Below the pieces are notes generated by a model, which saw only the letters and a list, made by a program, of their open reading frames with translations, was not told where the DNA came from and did not search any database. Below are positions 1 to 11,108 of a stretch of 64,000 bases of DNA, piece by piece. The translations under genes were made by a program, and so were the position numbers. The number at the start of each line of letters is the position of its first letter. Positions within the stretch are counted from its first letter, which is position 1. This DNA is from Myxococcales bacterium (lineage in GTDB: Bacteria; Myxococcota_A; Polyangia; Nannocystales; Nannocystaceae): assembly GCA_020633295.1 (NCBI GenBank), contig JACKDW010000025.1, positions 44,484 to 108,483 on the forward strand, read 5' to 3'.

Positions 1-259
1 CGACGTCCGCCGTCGTCATCGACGTCGCGCTCGTCGTCGTCGTCGCGCCCGTCGTCCCGCCGTCCCCAGCGGTCGTCGCCCCGGCGGTCTCGTCCGTCAG
101 GATCGAGCCCCCGGCGCAGTGGCCGGCCTCGCAGCGCTGATCGACGTCGCACTCGCTGTCGGAGACGCACGGGAGGCCGAGCGTGCTCGGCTGCGTCCAG
201 CAGCCGGTGAGCGCCGCGAACGCGACGCTCGAGACACACGCGCGCCACGACGTCCCCAT
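1..259 (-). CDS. Thr-rich lipoprotein, 3' end beyond window
   Basis: This is the N-terminal 86 codons of a secreted lipoprotein whose remainder lies left of base 1. The ATG at 259 is preceded by an AGGGTGAAG-like ribosome binding site. Translation gives a short hydrophobic signal ending in the lipobox LTGC, then a WTQPSTLGLPC stretch with a small Cys cluster (C-x5-C-x5-C-x4-C), then a linker of Thr, Ser and Ala encoded by repetitive GTC/CGT triplets. The post-lipobox segment closely matches the lipoprotein at 46508-48286 (WSQPSTLGLPC), so the two are paralogues, and by analogy the missing part may be a beta-propeller (inference). It lies 25 bases after the TPR protein gene on the same strand and may be co-transcribed with it. 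Confidence 0.75.
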   Translation of the reverse strand, partial: MGTSWRACVSSVAFAALTGCWTQPSTLGLPCVSDSECDVDQRCEAGHCAGGSILTDETAGATTAGDGGTTGATTTTSATSMTTADV

Positions 260-284
260 CTCTTCACCCTACCGGAAAACTGAC

Positions 285-1175
285 TCAGAACGAGCCCGAG
301 AGGTGCAGGCCGACGAGCCCGGGCGCGAGCGCGGGCCGCACCGCGACGGCGCGTGGGCGCGCCCGCGTCGCGCCGACCGCGAGCAAGCTGACGCCCGCGA
401 CCAGCAGCGTACCCCCGAGCACGCCGCCCGCGATCGCGAGGGTGTTGCCGCGCCGCCCGCGATCGATCGCGGCCGTGCGGCCGGCACCGTTATCGGCCGC
501 GAGGAATTCATCCACCGCCGCGTCGCCGATCACGAGGCCGCCCGTCATCAAGCCCAGGCCCGCGAGCGAGAGCCCGGTGGCGACCGCGCCCGCGATGATC
601 AGCCCGCGCCCAGGGTTGGAGTCTTTTGGGACAGGTTGTTCCGCCGGCGGCGGCTCGTCCGGGTCCCGCTCGCTCGGCGGCGGCTCCGGCTCCGGGAGCG
701 CCGCGATCAGCTCCTCCACGCGCGTCAGCAGCTGGGCCGCGCTCGCTCGCTCCTCCTCGTCCAGCGCCTCGCGCTCGCTGTAGCGCCGCAGCAGCACGCG
801 CGCCTGCTCGAGGTGCTTGGGCTCGTCGTTGATCTCGTAGGCCTTGATGTGCGCGCCGGCGAGGTTGAACTGCAGCGTCGCCGAGACCACGGCCCGAAAC
901 TGTCCGTCCTCGATCCGGCGCGCCGCCTCGTACGCGCGCGTGAAGCTCTCGATCGCGCCCTCGTAGTCGGCGGTCTCAAACTGCGCCTGTCCGTGTTCGA
1001 ACAGCGCCTTCGCCTCGGCCTCGGCGGGATCCGCGGCCGTCGCCGTCGCCGTCGCCGGCGTCGACACCGAAAGCGAAAGCGATGTCACGAGCGCGCAGCG
1101 AAGCAGCAGCGCCCCCCCGCGCGCCAGCAGCCTCGAGCTCGACGCGCCCCTCGACGCCCACGCGAATCGCCGCAT
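285..1175 (-). CDS. Exported TPR-type protein with two C-terminal membrane segments
   Basis: A protein of about 296 residues. The start is placed at the ATG at 1175, which has TAGG just upstream; a GTG two codons earlier overlaps that motif. Residues 1-50 form an Arg-rich then hydrophobic signal or anchor. Residues 55-130 are helical and TPR-like (AKALFEHGQAQFETADYEGAI and a second A-helix pair). A Pro/Glu-rich linker (PEPEPPPSERDPDEPP) follows, and then two Gly/Ala/Leu-rich membrane segments at roughly 195-220 and 245-275. This TPR-plus-two-TM layout is common in myxobacteria and is usually unnamed. The likely role is scaffolding at the cell envelope; the substrate is unknown. Confidence 0.75.
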   Translation of the reverse strand: MRRFAWASRGASSSRLLARGGALLLRCALVTSLSLSVSTPATATATAADPAEAEAKALFEHGQAQFETADYEGAIESFTRAYEAARRIEDGQFRAVVSATLQFNLAGAHIKAYEINDEPKHLEQARVLLRRYSEREALDEEERASAAQLLTRVEELIAALPEPEPPPSERDPDEPPPAEQPVPKDSNPGRGLIIAGAVATGLSLAGLGLMTGGLVIGDAAVDEFLAADNGAGRTAAIDRGRRGNTLAIAGGVLGGTLLVAGVSLLAVGATRARPRAVAVRPALAPGLVGLHLSGSF

Positions 1176-1436
1176 CCGCACCTACTATACAAGTCGCCGG
1201 GGAACGCGGTGCAAGCCGCCAGAACGCGGTTTGTGACCATACACATCCACGGTCCCCGGTGGACCTAGGGTCGTGTCGGGTCGGAGCGGGCGAAGGAGCG
1301 GGCGAAGGAGCTCGCGCGGATCTGGGCGACGGTGCAGAGCACGCGCCTGGCGCGGCCGCGACCGACGGTTCGGGCCGAGCCCGAGGGTGCTACACAGTCC
1401 TCGCGGGCGCGGCCGATCGCCGGAGAGGACTCAACC

Positions 1437-2042
1437 ATGCAACGCCGAGGATCACGCGCCGGAGCGCGACCGCTGCTCCTCGCCGCCGCCGCCGGCGTCA
1501 TGGCCTGCGCCGCGCCGGCGGCGAAGGACGGCGACGCCCAGGCGCGTGCGCCTGACAGCGCCCCTCCGACGGTCCCCGAGCGGCCCACGCCCCGCGCCCC
1601 GGCCGCGCCCACGCCCACGCGAGCGGCCACCGAGACCGCACAGCAGCCCGTCCACGGGCGCTACATCGGTCGGGAGATCGGCGTGCACTACGGTCGCCAC
1701 CCCGACATGAGCACGCTCGCGCTCCCCGACGGCCTGCGCCTCCACGCGGCGGTGACCCACGCCGACGGTTGGCGGATCGTCGTCGCGGAGCGGGACGACG
1801 ACCTGGCGCTCTTGCTCACCGATGACGACGGCGTGGTCCTCGACGATCGCTGGCTCGACGGCGTCGCCGCCGACTCCGTGATCACCTTTCACTGCGGTGA
1901 CGACATCTCCGTCTCGCTCATCGCCGCCGACGCCTGCGCCGACGAACGCGGCACGGCCCCGGCGCTGCGCACCTGGCTGCCGCGCGCCGGATCGCTGGTG
2001 GAGGCCGAGGCGGGCGCCCGCTGCGACTGCGACATGCTGTGA
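1437..2042 (+). CDS. Small putative lipoprotein of unknown function
   Basis: The ATG at 1437 is chosen over an in-frame start 35 codons upstream because GGAGAGGA sits 8 bases before it and the protein then begins with a proper signal peptide (MQRRGSRAGARPLLLAAAAG) ending at Cys in VMACAAP, a plausible lipobox. A Pro/Ala/Thr-rich linker (residues 25-65) leads to a domain of about 135 residues with alternating strands (DGWRIVVAERDDDLALLLTD) and several acidic turns. It ends CDCDML. No family was recognised. It converges on the histidine kinase gene, with a hairpin in the gap. Confidence 0.7.
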   Translation: MQRRGSRAGARPLLLAAAAGVMACAAPAAKDGDAQARAPDSAPPTVPERPTPRAPAAPTPTRAATETAQQPVHGRYIGREIGVHYGRHPDMSTLALPDGLRLHAAVTHADGWRIVVAERDDDLALLLTDDDGVVLDDRWLDGVAADSVITFHCGDDISVSLIAADACADERGTAPALRTWLPRAGSLVEAEAGARCDCDML

Positions 2043-2070
2043 CCGCGCCGGCCTTCCGTCTTGTGCGGCG

Positions 2071-2095
2071 CTGGCCTCGCGAACCCGCGAGCCAG
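2071..2095. terminator. Convergent-gene hairpin
   Basis: An inverted repeat lies in the gap between two converging genes. Arms CTGGC-(bulged C)-TCGCG and CGCGA-GCCAG give a 10-bp stem with loop AACC. There is no U tract, so it may act as a bidirectional, factor-assisted terminator or an mRNA 3' end stabiliser (inference). Confidence 0.45.
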
Positions 2096-2109
2096 TCACT
2101 CCATATGAT

Positions 2110-3876
2110 CTAGGACGCGCTGTCGGTCTCGGTCACCGGGAGCTCGACCCAGAAGCACGACCCCCGCGGGATGATCGGCCCGACGCCGACGGAGCCGCCC
2201 ATGGCGTCGACGAGGTGCTTGACGATCGCGAGGCCGAGGCCCGTGCCGCCGACGCTGCGAGAGCGGCCCGGGTCGACGCGGTAGAAGCGCTCGAAGATGC
2301 GCGGGCGGTGGATCGCCTCGATCCCCGGCCCGTCATCACGGATCTCGAGGCGCACGCGCGCGTCGCCCTCGCGCTCGCCCTCCACGAAGCTCGCCACGAG
2401 CGCGACGTGGCCGCCCACCTGGGTGTACTTCACCGCGTTCTCGACGAGGTTCAGCAGCACGTGGTCGAGCGCGCGCGCGTCCCCCCAGACCACGAGATCC
2501 GGCTCGACCTCGCGCGTGAGCTGGATGTTCTTCTTCACCGCCAGCTCGTCGACGGCGCGCATCACCTTGCTCGTCAGCGGCTCGAGGCGCACGTGATCCG
2601 GATCGAGATCGTAGCGCCCGGACTCGATCCGCGAGATCTCGAGCAGGTCGTTGACGAGGTTCGAGAGCCGCTCCGACGCGCGCAGCTGGGCGTCGAGGAA
2701 GCGCCGCGCGAGCTCGGGGCGCTCGAGCGCGCCGTCCAGCAGCGTCTCGGCGTTGGCGCGCACGATCCCGACCGGCGTGCGCAGCTCGTGCGAGACGTTG
2801 GCGACGAAGTCGCGACGCACGCTCTCGAGCCTGCGCAGGTCGGTCACGTCCTGGACCGCGACGACCACGCCGCGGTTCTCCGGCAGGCGCGCGACCCGGG
2901 CGACGACGACGTGGCGCGGCGGCCCGATCACCTCGAACTCGGCCGTGCCAGAGCGCCCCTCGAGCCCCTCGCGCACGAGCTCGTGCAGCGCGGGGATCCG
3001 GATCACGTCGACGAGCTCGCGCCCGTTCGTCGTCGCCGGCAGCTTGAACAGGCTCCGCGCGGCGCGGTTGACCATCGTGATGCGGCGGTCCTCGTCGATC
3101 GACAGCACCGCGTCCGCGAGCCCCTCGAGCACCGCTTCGAACCTGCTGCGCTCCTGCGCGAGCGTCTCCATGGTGCGCTCGAGCTCGCCCGCGAGCTTGT
3201 TGAAGCTGCCCGCGAGGCCGCCGAACTCGTCGCTCGCCAGCAGCGAGAGCCGGGCGCCGCTCGCCCCGGTCAGCTTCTGCGCCTCGCCGACGACCACCCG
3301 CAGCGCCCGCGAGAGCATGTGCGACGTCACCGCGCTCATGAACACCGCGAGCGCGAGGCCGCTCAGCGCCGCGAGCACGAACACGACCCGCAGCGCCCGC
3401 ACGGCGTCCTGCAGCGCCCGCAGCGGACGCGCGACCCGCAAGGTGCCTGTCCCTCCGGCAATCTCACAGGGCACCGCGGCGTACAGCATCGTGACGTTGA
3501 CGGTCTCGCTGTGGCGCAGCGCCACGCCGACGGTCCCGCGCGCCCGGGCCGCGATGACCTCCGGGCGCGAGCCGTGGTTGTCCATGCGGCGAAAGTCCTT
3601 CTCCGAGTCGCCGAGCACGACGCCGGCCGCGTCGATCACCGTGACGCGCGCGTTCACGGTCTCGGCGAGCTGCTCGCTGAACGGCGCGAGCGCGGACGCC
3701 CCGACGTCGCGGGCCAGCGCGCAGCCGAGCCGCGCGTGCGCGCCCAGCTCGCTCTCCATGCGCCCCTGCGTCCACCCGCGAACCTGACGCTCAAAGTAGA
3801 TCGCCCCCACGCCGACGGTGGAGAGCACGAGCATGACCGAGATCAGGAACAGGCGCCCGCGCAGCCCGAGCCTCAA
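2110..3876 (-). CDS. PhoR-like sensor histidine kinase
   Basis: A membrane sensor kinase of 588 residues. TM1 is at about 8-27, a periplasmic sensing region at 28-160 and TM2 at about 163-185. A HAMP-like linker (186-240) is followed by a PAS domain (about 245-350). A HisKA domain follows, with phosphoacceptor His363 in VSHELRTP. The HATPase_c has an N box (LLNLVENAVKYT), G1 box (DDGPGI) and G2 box (GGTGLGLAIVK). This order is that of PhoR/PnpS kinases, usually linked to phosphate sensing. The signal cannot be proven because no pst genes are nearby. The start overlaps the regulator stop by 4 bases (3873-3876), so the two proteins are translationally coupled and are the cognate pair. Confidence 0.9.
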   Translation of the reverse strand: MRLGLRGRLFLISVMLVLSTVGVGAIYFERQVRGWTQGRMESELGAHARLGCALARDVGASALAPFSEQLAETVNARVTVIDAAGVVLGDSEKDFRRMDNHGSRPEVIAARARGTVGVALRHSETVNVTMLYAAVPCEIAGGTGTLRVARPLRALQDAVRALRVVFVLAALSGLALAVFMSAVTSHMLSRALRVVVGEAQKLTGASGARLSLLASDEFGGLAGSFNKLAGELERTMETLAQERSRFEAVLEGLADAVLSIDEDRRITMVNRAARSLFKLPATTNGRELVDVIRIPALHELVREGLEGRSGTAEFEVIGPPRHVVVARVARLPENRGVVVAVQDVTDLRRLESVRRDFVANVSHELRTPVGIVRANAETLLDGALERPELARRFLDAQLRASERLSNLVNDLLEISRIESGRYDLDPDHVRLEPLTSKVMRAVDELAVKKNIQLTREVEPDLVVWGDARALDHVLLNLVENAVKYTQVGGHVALVASFVEGEREGDARVRLEIRDDGPGIEAIHRPRIFERFYRVDPGRSRSVGGTGLGLAIVKHLVDAMGGSVGVGPIIPRGSCFWVELPVTETDSAS

Positions 3877-4595
3877 GGCGCGCCCTCTTTTTCGTCAGGG
3901 ACCTCGGCGGTGAAGCGATACCCCACGCCGCGCAGCGTCTCGACGTAGATCGCCGCCGCGCCGAGCTTCTTGCGCAGGCGGCGGACGTGGGTGTCGACCG
4001 TGCGCGTCGTGATGCCCGGCTGCACCCCCCAGACGTCGTTGAGCAGCACGTCGCGGGTCTGGACCCGTCCGCGTCGCGCGATCAGGGTCGTCAGCAGGCG
4101 AAACTCGAGGGCCGTGAACACGACCTCTTGCCCGTCGATCCACACGCGGTGTCCGCCCGTGTCGACGCGCAGCCGGCCGAAGCGGGACGGGACCGTCGGC
4201 GCCTCCGTCGGCTTGCGCCTGCGCAGCACCGCCTTGATGCGCAGCGCGAGCTCGCGGACGCTGAACGGCTTGACTACGTAGTCGTCGGCGCCGACTTCGA
4301 AGCCGACCACGCGATCGACCTCCTCGGACTTCGCCGTCATCATGATGATCGGCGTCTCGCGCGTCGCCGCCTCGGCGCGCAGACGCTTGCAGAGGTTCGT
4401 CCCCGAGCCGTCGGGGAGCATGAGGTCGAGCAGGATGAGATCGGGGGCCGGGGACGTCGTGGCCGCGGTGAAGCCCGTGTCGACGGTGGTCGCGGAGCGC
4501 GTCTGAAAGCCCTCCCGCTCGAGCGCGAACTCGAGGGTCGCGACAAGGTCCAGCTCATCTTCGACGATCAGAATCAGCCCGGACATCGCAGTCAT
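3873..4595 (-). CDS. PhoB-like OmpR-family response regulator
   Basis: Receiver domain (about 5-122) with the acidic pocket in VEDE, phosphoacceptor Asp57 in LLDLMLPDGSG and the conserved Lys in VVKPF, followed by a winged-helix DNA-binding domain (about 140-232, ending RRLRKKLG...LRGVGYRF). The receiver is close to PhoB in wording (TPIIMMTAKSEEVDRVVG). Two starts are possible, ATG 4595 and ATG 4586; the latter begins MSGLILIVEDE, and neither has a strong Shine-Dalgarno. A further 58 codons upstream lack protein-like composition. It is co-transcribed with the histidine kinase and divergent from the AAA+ activator gene, so the 160-base gap holds promoters for both directions. Confidence 0.88.
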   Translation of the reverse strand: MTAMSGLILIVEDELDLVATLEFALEREGFQTRSATTVDTGFTAATTSPAPDLILLDLMLPDGSGTNLCKRLRAEAATRETPIIMMTAKSEEVDRVVGFEVGADDYVVKPFSVRELALRIKAVLRRRKPTEAPTVPSRFGRLRVDTGGHRVWIDGQEVVFTALEFRLLTTLIARRGRVQTRDVLLNDVWGVQPGITTRTVDTHVRRLRKKLGAAAIYVETLRGVGYRFTAEVPDEKEGAP

Positions 4596-4755
4596 CGTTT
4601 GTGTTGGGGTTTCTCGGCGAAACCGCGGTGATGATAGCCGATCCGATGACGTGACTCTTGCGTCACAGAGATGACACAGTGCGAGTTCGGCGCGCGACGA
4701 GAAATTGTGCCGCGGGTCCGCAACAACGCGGCCGCCGGGGCCGACCGATTCCTCG

Positions 4756-5796
<1,041 letters not shown>

Positions 5797-5829
5797 GCGA
5801 GCGGGCGCCCGCGCGCGAGCGCTCCGCGG

Positions 5830-6249
5830 CTACTCCGACGCGAGCGCGGCCATCTCGTCGGCGAGCGCCGCGGCGGCGGCGTGGTCGAGCTTGCGCGCCG
5901 GCCAGCCCACGCCGAGCCCCTCGCGGGTGTTGGGCTTCGGGATGATGTGGAAATGCACGTGAAACACGGCCTGGTGCGCCCCCGCCCCGTTGTTCTGCAG
6001 CACGTTGTAGGCCTGCACCCCCGTCGCGCGCTGGACCGCCCGACACAGGCGCGGGAGCACCCGCCCGATCGCGGCGCTGGCGTCGTCGCTGAGCTGGTCC
6101 AGGGTCTCGGCCGGCTCCTTGGGGATCACCAAGGTGTGCCCGCGGCTGATCGGGTTGATGTCGAGAAACGCGAGCACGTGCTCGTCTTCGTACACCTTGT
6201 GACAGGGGATCTCGCCGTTGATGATGCGCTTGAAGATCGTCTCGGCCAT
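5830..6249 (-). CDS. HIT-family (HINT-type) nucleotide hydrolase
   Basis: A compact protein of 139 residues with the full histidine triad HVHFHIIPK at about residues 98-106, preceded by the family's ETIFKRIINGEIP start and DINPISRGHTLVIPKE nucleotide-binding segment. HINT proteins are cytoplasmic purine nucleoside phosphoramidases or AMP-lysine hydrolases. Length and motifs are normal for the family and all three triad histidines are present. It converges on the AAA+ activator gene with a gap of about 30 bases rich in GCGC. Confidence 0.93.
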   Translation of the reverse strand: MAETIFKRIINGEIPCHKVYEDEHVLAFLDINPISRGHTLVIPKEPAETLDQLSDDASAAIGRVLPRLCRAVQRATGVQAYNVLQNNGAGAHQAVFHVHFHIIPKPNTREGLGVGWPARKLDHAAAAALADEMAALASE

Positions 6250-6560
6250 CGCGGGTCAGTATGCGCCGCGCCTCGCGTGGCGTCCACCAGGACACCCGAG
6301 GCGCCGCGCGCTTCGTCTAGTGGTCGATTGTTGGTCGTCGATCAGCGCAGGTCGATGTACGCGGAACCGTCGATCTCGTCCCGCAGATCAGCGCGCGCCG
6401 ATCAACACCGGTTGCTCCCGCGCATGTCGATCGACGCCGACCGTTCGACGCGCGCCGATCGAGATACGCCGAGCGCCGATCTTCGCACGCCCCGATCGAC
6501 ACGCCGATCCACGCGCGACGATCGCCCTCCACGCGCGCAGAGCTGAATCAACGCGCCGCA
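6250..6560. other. Gene-free stretch rich in quasi-periodic GATC
   Basis: No credible reading frame is present. From about 6340 to 6572 the sequence contains eleven GATC sites, mostly within CGCGCCGATCNA-like words, with spacings clustering near 14 bases or its double (14, 14, 29, 28, 16, 12, 14). It reads as a decayed short tandem repeat. The function is unknown. Confidence 0.5.
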
Positions 6561-8048
6561 TCAACGCACGTAGATCGCGTAGCGCCAACCGGGCTGCGAC
6601 ATCTCGTCGGTCGCGCCGGCGCCACAGCAGGGCGCCGAGGGCTCCCAGTTGCCCCACGCGTCCTCGGGCTCGTCGGGATCATAGCCCCAGAGCGCGCGTC
6701 CCTCCCCGTCGACGAGCCCCACGTGCAGGGTCTCGGGGGTGTACGCGGGCGTGATCGAGAGCTGCGCGTCGCCGGGCGTGACCTCCGCGATCACCGACGG
6801 CTCATCCGCGTCACAGTCACCCTCGGCGAAGCAGAAGCCCGTGAGGCCCTCGGGCAAGGTCACGTGGCCGTATCGCGTGACGTCCTCGGCGGTCGACGGC
6901 CCCCAGCCGAACAGGAGCTCGTGGTGCTCGGCGAGCGGTAGCCCGTCGATGGACACCGCCGCGCTCGAGAGCGCGGGCGAGACCAGGGTCAACGGCGCGG
7001 TCTTCTCGACGGCCGCGTGGAATTCGCTCGCCGCGACCTGTCCCGGCGCGGGCTTGCGGTACGAGAACACCAGCGTCCACCCGCCGCCCTCGAGGCTGTG
7101 CTCGCACCACACGAGCACCGCGTCCCCGGGCCCCTCCGCGCCGTCGGGATCCACGAGGTACGGACCGTCCGTGTCGCCGATCCCGAGGTCGAGGATCTCG
7201 CCGCAGTCGCGCGCCGTCACGCAGCTGCCCGAGGCGCAGTGGCTCGAGTCGCAGTCGCCATCCTCGAAGCAGACCGCGCCGTCTTCACAGGGCGCGCACG
7301 TGTCCCCGCCGCAGTCGACGTCGCTCTCATCGCCGCTCACGACCCCGTCGAGGCACCACGACTCACCGCAGTCGCCCGGGCACTCGTCGCCGTCCTCGGT
7401 GTTGCCGTCATCGCACAGCTCGACGCCGATCCACACGATCCCGTCCCCGCACGCCGCGTGCGCGCAGTCGTTGGTGCACGCGTCGCCGTCGACCGGGTTG
7501 CCGTCGTCACAGGCCTCGACGCCGACGTGCTCGATCCCGTCGCCGCACACGGCCGCGACGCAGCTCGTCAGGCACGCGTCGGCGTCGTCGTCGTCGCCGT
7601 CGTCACACTCCTCGTCTGCGCCGACGATCCCGTCCCCGCACACGCCGCCGTCGCCGCTGGTGACCCCCTGACTGTCGCCGGCGCCCGTGGAGTCGTCGCC
7701 CGTCCCCTCCGTCTCCCCGCCCTCGGTCCCGTCGCTCTCGGACTCACCGCTCTCGGACTCATCGCTCTCCGTCCCCCCGCTCTCCGTCCCCCCGCTCTCC
7801 GTCCCCTCGCTTCCCGTTCCGCTCTCCGACGCGTCGGTCGCGGCCGCGGTGCCCGTCGACGGCGCTCCGGAGACGTCCCCCGTCGTGCGGTCCGTGTCGG
7901 CCGCGCTCGAGCGCGAGGACTCGTCGTCGCCGCAGCCGGTTAGCATCGCCAGCGCCGCCGCGCCGGCGAGCGCCCGGGACCAGGCGGCGACCCGCGGCGC
8001 GACCGTGCACGCGCGCGCGCAGAGGAGGTGACCTTCGCGTCCGTCCAT
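6561..8048 (-). CDS. Lipoprotein with Cys-rich repeats and a fibrinogen-like C-terminal domain
   Basis: The ATG at 8048 is chosen because GGAAGAG lies upstream; a GTG 7 codons earlier is the alternative. The signal peptide ends in the lipobox LTGC. Residues 45-120 are a Ser/Glu/Gly/Asp low-complexity linker (many SESGE-type units). Next come four DUF4215-type Cys repeats with the pattern CDDGN..DGDACTNDC, then further Cys pairs. From about residue 280 the sequence runs CGEILDLGIGDTDGPYLVDPDG and then VWCEHSLEGGGWTLVF, the hallmark opening of fibrinogen-related (FReD) domains with the GGGWT motif, ending in a paired-Cys, Trp-rich tail. FReD domains bind acetylated sugars and other surface ligands, so a surface adhesin or lectin is likely (inference). 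Confidence 0.85.
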   Translation of the reverse strand: MDGREGHLLCARACTVAPRVAAWSRALAGAAALAMLTGCGDDESSRSSAADTDRTTGDVSGAPSTGTAAATDASESGTGSEGTESGGTESGGTESDESESGESESDGTEGGETEGTGDDSTGAGDSQGVTSGDGGVCGDGIVGADEECDDGDDDDADACLTSCVAAVCGDGIEHVGVEACDDGNPVDGDACTNDCAHAACGDGIVWIGVELCDDGNTEDGDECPGDCGESWCLDGVVSGDESDVDCGGDTCAPCEDGAVCFEDGDCDSSHCASGSCVTARDCGEILDLGIGDTDGPYLVDPDGAEGPGDAVLVWCEHSLEGGGWTLVFSYRKPAPGQVAASEFHAAVEKTAPLTLVSPALSSAAVSIDGLPLAEHHELLFGWGPSTAEDVTRYGHVTLPEGLTGFCFAEGDCDADEPSVIAEVTPGDAQLSITPAYTPETLHVGLVDGEGRALWGYDPDEPEDAWGNWEPSAPCCGAGATDEMSQPGWRYAIYVR

Positions 8049-8098
8049 GGCCTGCGGACTCTTCCACACGCGCTTTATCCAGTTGTGATCACGCGCGT

Positions 8099-8127
8099 TT
8101 GCACCATCCCAGGCGGGGCGTTAGGGT
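8099..8127 (+). promoter_or_regulatory. Candidate sigma70-type promoter for thiC
   Basis: TTGCAC (8099-8104) and TAGGGT (8122-8127) are separated by 17 bases and lie just before the TPP riboswitch, so transcription would start near 8134 and include the whole aptamer. The match to consensus is partial. Confidence 0.35.
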
Positions 8128-8141
8128 AGCGAATCCACCAA

Positions 8142-8247
8142 CCCACGCTGGGGGTGGCCCGCGCGGCGACACGCCGACGGTCGCGTTCACGCGGCCGCGG
8201 GCCTGAGAGAGACCCCTCGAACCTGACCCGGATCATGCCGGCGTAGG
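8142..8247 (+). ncRNA. TPP riboswitch (THI element) upstream of thiC
   Basis: All core elements of the thiamin pyrophosphate aptamer are visible: CTGAGA at 8203-8208, ACCTGACCCGGAT at 8221-8233 and ATGCCGGCGTAGG at 8235-8247. P1 can form from 8142-8148 (CCCACGC) with 8241-8247 (GCGTAGG) with one mismatch. The stretch between the P2/P3 halves is GC-rich, as expected for this genome. The 3' arm of P1 runs directly into AGGAAAG (8245-8251), the best Shine-Dalgarno for the ATG at 8265. Ligand binding could therefore hide the ribosome binding site; no separate terminator hairpin is seen, which argues for translational control (inference). Confidence 0.93.
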
Positions 8248-8264
8248 AAAGCGAAGCCAACACA

Positions 8265-9971
<1,707 letters not shown>

Positions 9972-9999
9972 CTCGGGCGGTTCGCTCCGCTGGTGAGTC

Positions 10000-10029
10000 G
10001 GGGTCGCGCGCCGCTCAGCGCGCGGCCCC
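10000..10029. terminator. Strong hairpin between converging thiC and DUF4388 genes
   Basis: Arms 10000-10011 (GGGGTCGCGCGC) and 10018-10029 (GCGCGCGGCCCC) pair over 12 bp with one G-U and a 6-base loop. The loop contains the stop codon of the minus-strand gene. No U tract follows on either strand. Confidence 0.55.
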
Positions 10030-10809
10030 GGGCGCGTCCTCGAGCGTGTCCTCGAGCTGCAGCTTGCCGATGAGCTGCAGCGTGTAGACGAGCGAGAGCA
10101 GCTCGCGCTCGTCCGTCTCGAAGTCGTTGAGCATCGCGCGCAGGCTCTGGCTGCCGTCGAGTCGACGCAGGCACAGGCGCTCCGACGGATCGAGCCTCAG
10201 CGCCTCGCCGAGGTCGACCAGCTCGCGCTCGGTCTCGCCGCGCAGCAGCAGCCGCGGCGTCACGCCCTCGCGCCCTCGCGCGCGGCGCAGCCACGAGAGC
10301 GGCAGGCGGTCGCGCGCCCCCTTCATGAGGATCGCCGGCATCGTGACGTTGAGCGTGACCGGCTCGTCGCAGCTGACGTCCGCGAAGAACGCCCACTGAC
10401 CGTGGGACCACAGCAGCATCGAGTCGAGGATCCACAGCAGCTGCTCGTGCAGCGACTCGTCGAGCACGCGCTTCGGGATCAGGCGCGCCTCGAGCAGCAG
10501 CTGACCGATCCGCCGCTCGCCGCGGTCGCCCTCGATCGCGACCTGCACGGCCGCGAATTCCTCGGGCGAGAGCAGCCCGCGCAGGCGCAGCCGCTCGGTC
10601 AGGCGGTCGCCGGGGAGGCTGCTGCGCGCGAACACGGGCTGTCCGTAGGTCATCCACAGCGACTTGACCGCGTCGCCGTCACGCAGCTCGAGCACCCCCG
10701 TCGCGCGCGCCGAGTGCAGCCGCCACAGCAGCTCGGGCACGGACGCGTCACGCAGCGCGCCGCTCATCGCCGCCGCGCCGTCGGCCTGGGGAGCCGCCTC
10801 CACGCTCAT
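10015..10809 (-). CDS. PATAN/DUF4388-domain protein
   Basis: A cytoplasmic protein of 264 residues with no signal peptide. Residues 15-110 match the DUF4388 (PATAN) fold: SVPELLWRLHSARATGVLELRDGDAVKSLWMTYGQPVFA is the usual 'group by small output' opening, followed by LRLRGLLSPEEF and the GQLLLEARLIPKRVLDESL helices. The C-terminal third (LCLRRLDGSQSLRAMLNDF...LLSLVYTLQLIGKLQL) is the helical segment common after such domains. PATAN proteins in myxobacteria take part in two-component and gliding-type signalling, but the partner here is unknown. Its start has a GAGG about 9 bases upstream. Confidence 0.75.
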   Translation of the reverse strand: MSVEAAPQADGAAAMSGALRDASVPELLWRLHSARATGVLELRDGDAVKSLWMTYGQPVFARSSLPGDRLTERLRLRGLLSPEEFAAVQVAIEGDRGERRIGQLLLEARLIPKRVLDESLHEQLLWILDSMLLWSHGQWAFFADVSCDEPVTLNVTMPAILMKGARDRLPLSWLRRARGREGVTPRLLLRGETERELVDLGEALRLDPSERLCLRRLDGSQSLRAMLNDFETDERELLSLVYTLQLIGKLQLEDTLEDAPGAAR

Positions 10810-11108
10810 AACAACATTGCCTCAAGGACAGGATATCCCCGCGCGAGCGCGACGCGGCGCGCAAATTCTCCAAGCCGCGACGCGGCGCGCGTGTTGGCGC
10901 GCGGCGCCGTCGAGCGCACCGCGAAGCGGCTCACGGGTCGCTCGCCGTGCGCGGCGCGGCGCGGCGCGAGCGCCTGGCGCGAGCCCGCAGCGCCGGCGAG
11001 CGCGATAAACCTGTCCCCTCCGACACCCGGAGACGCGGTCCGCAGACCCCAGCGCCGCGCGAGCGGATCACCGCGCCTCGACGCCGGCGGCTACACGAGG
11101 CGAGGCGC
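10810..11108. other. Gene-free stretch
   Basis: About 300 bases between two minus-strand genes. It contains only GC-rich, GCGCG-dominated sequence with no convincing frame, repeat array or hairpin with terminator features. It should hold the promoter of the DUF4388 gene at its left edge, but no clear -35/-10 pair was found. Confidence 0.4.

Noticed and set aside
7640..7830. Candidate tandem repeat element of SES/GGT units
   Set aside because: It is the low-complexity linker of the fibrinogen-like lipoprotein and has no separate DNA-level periodicity beyond codon bias.
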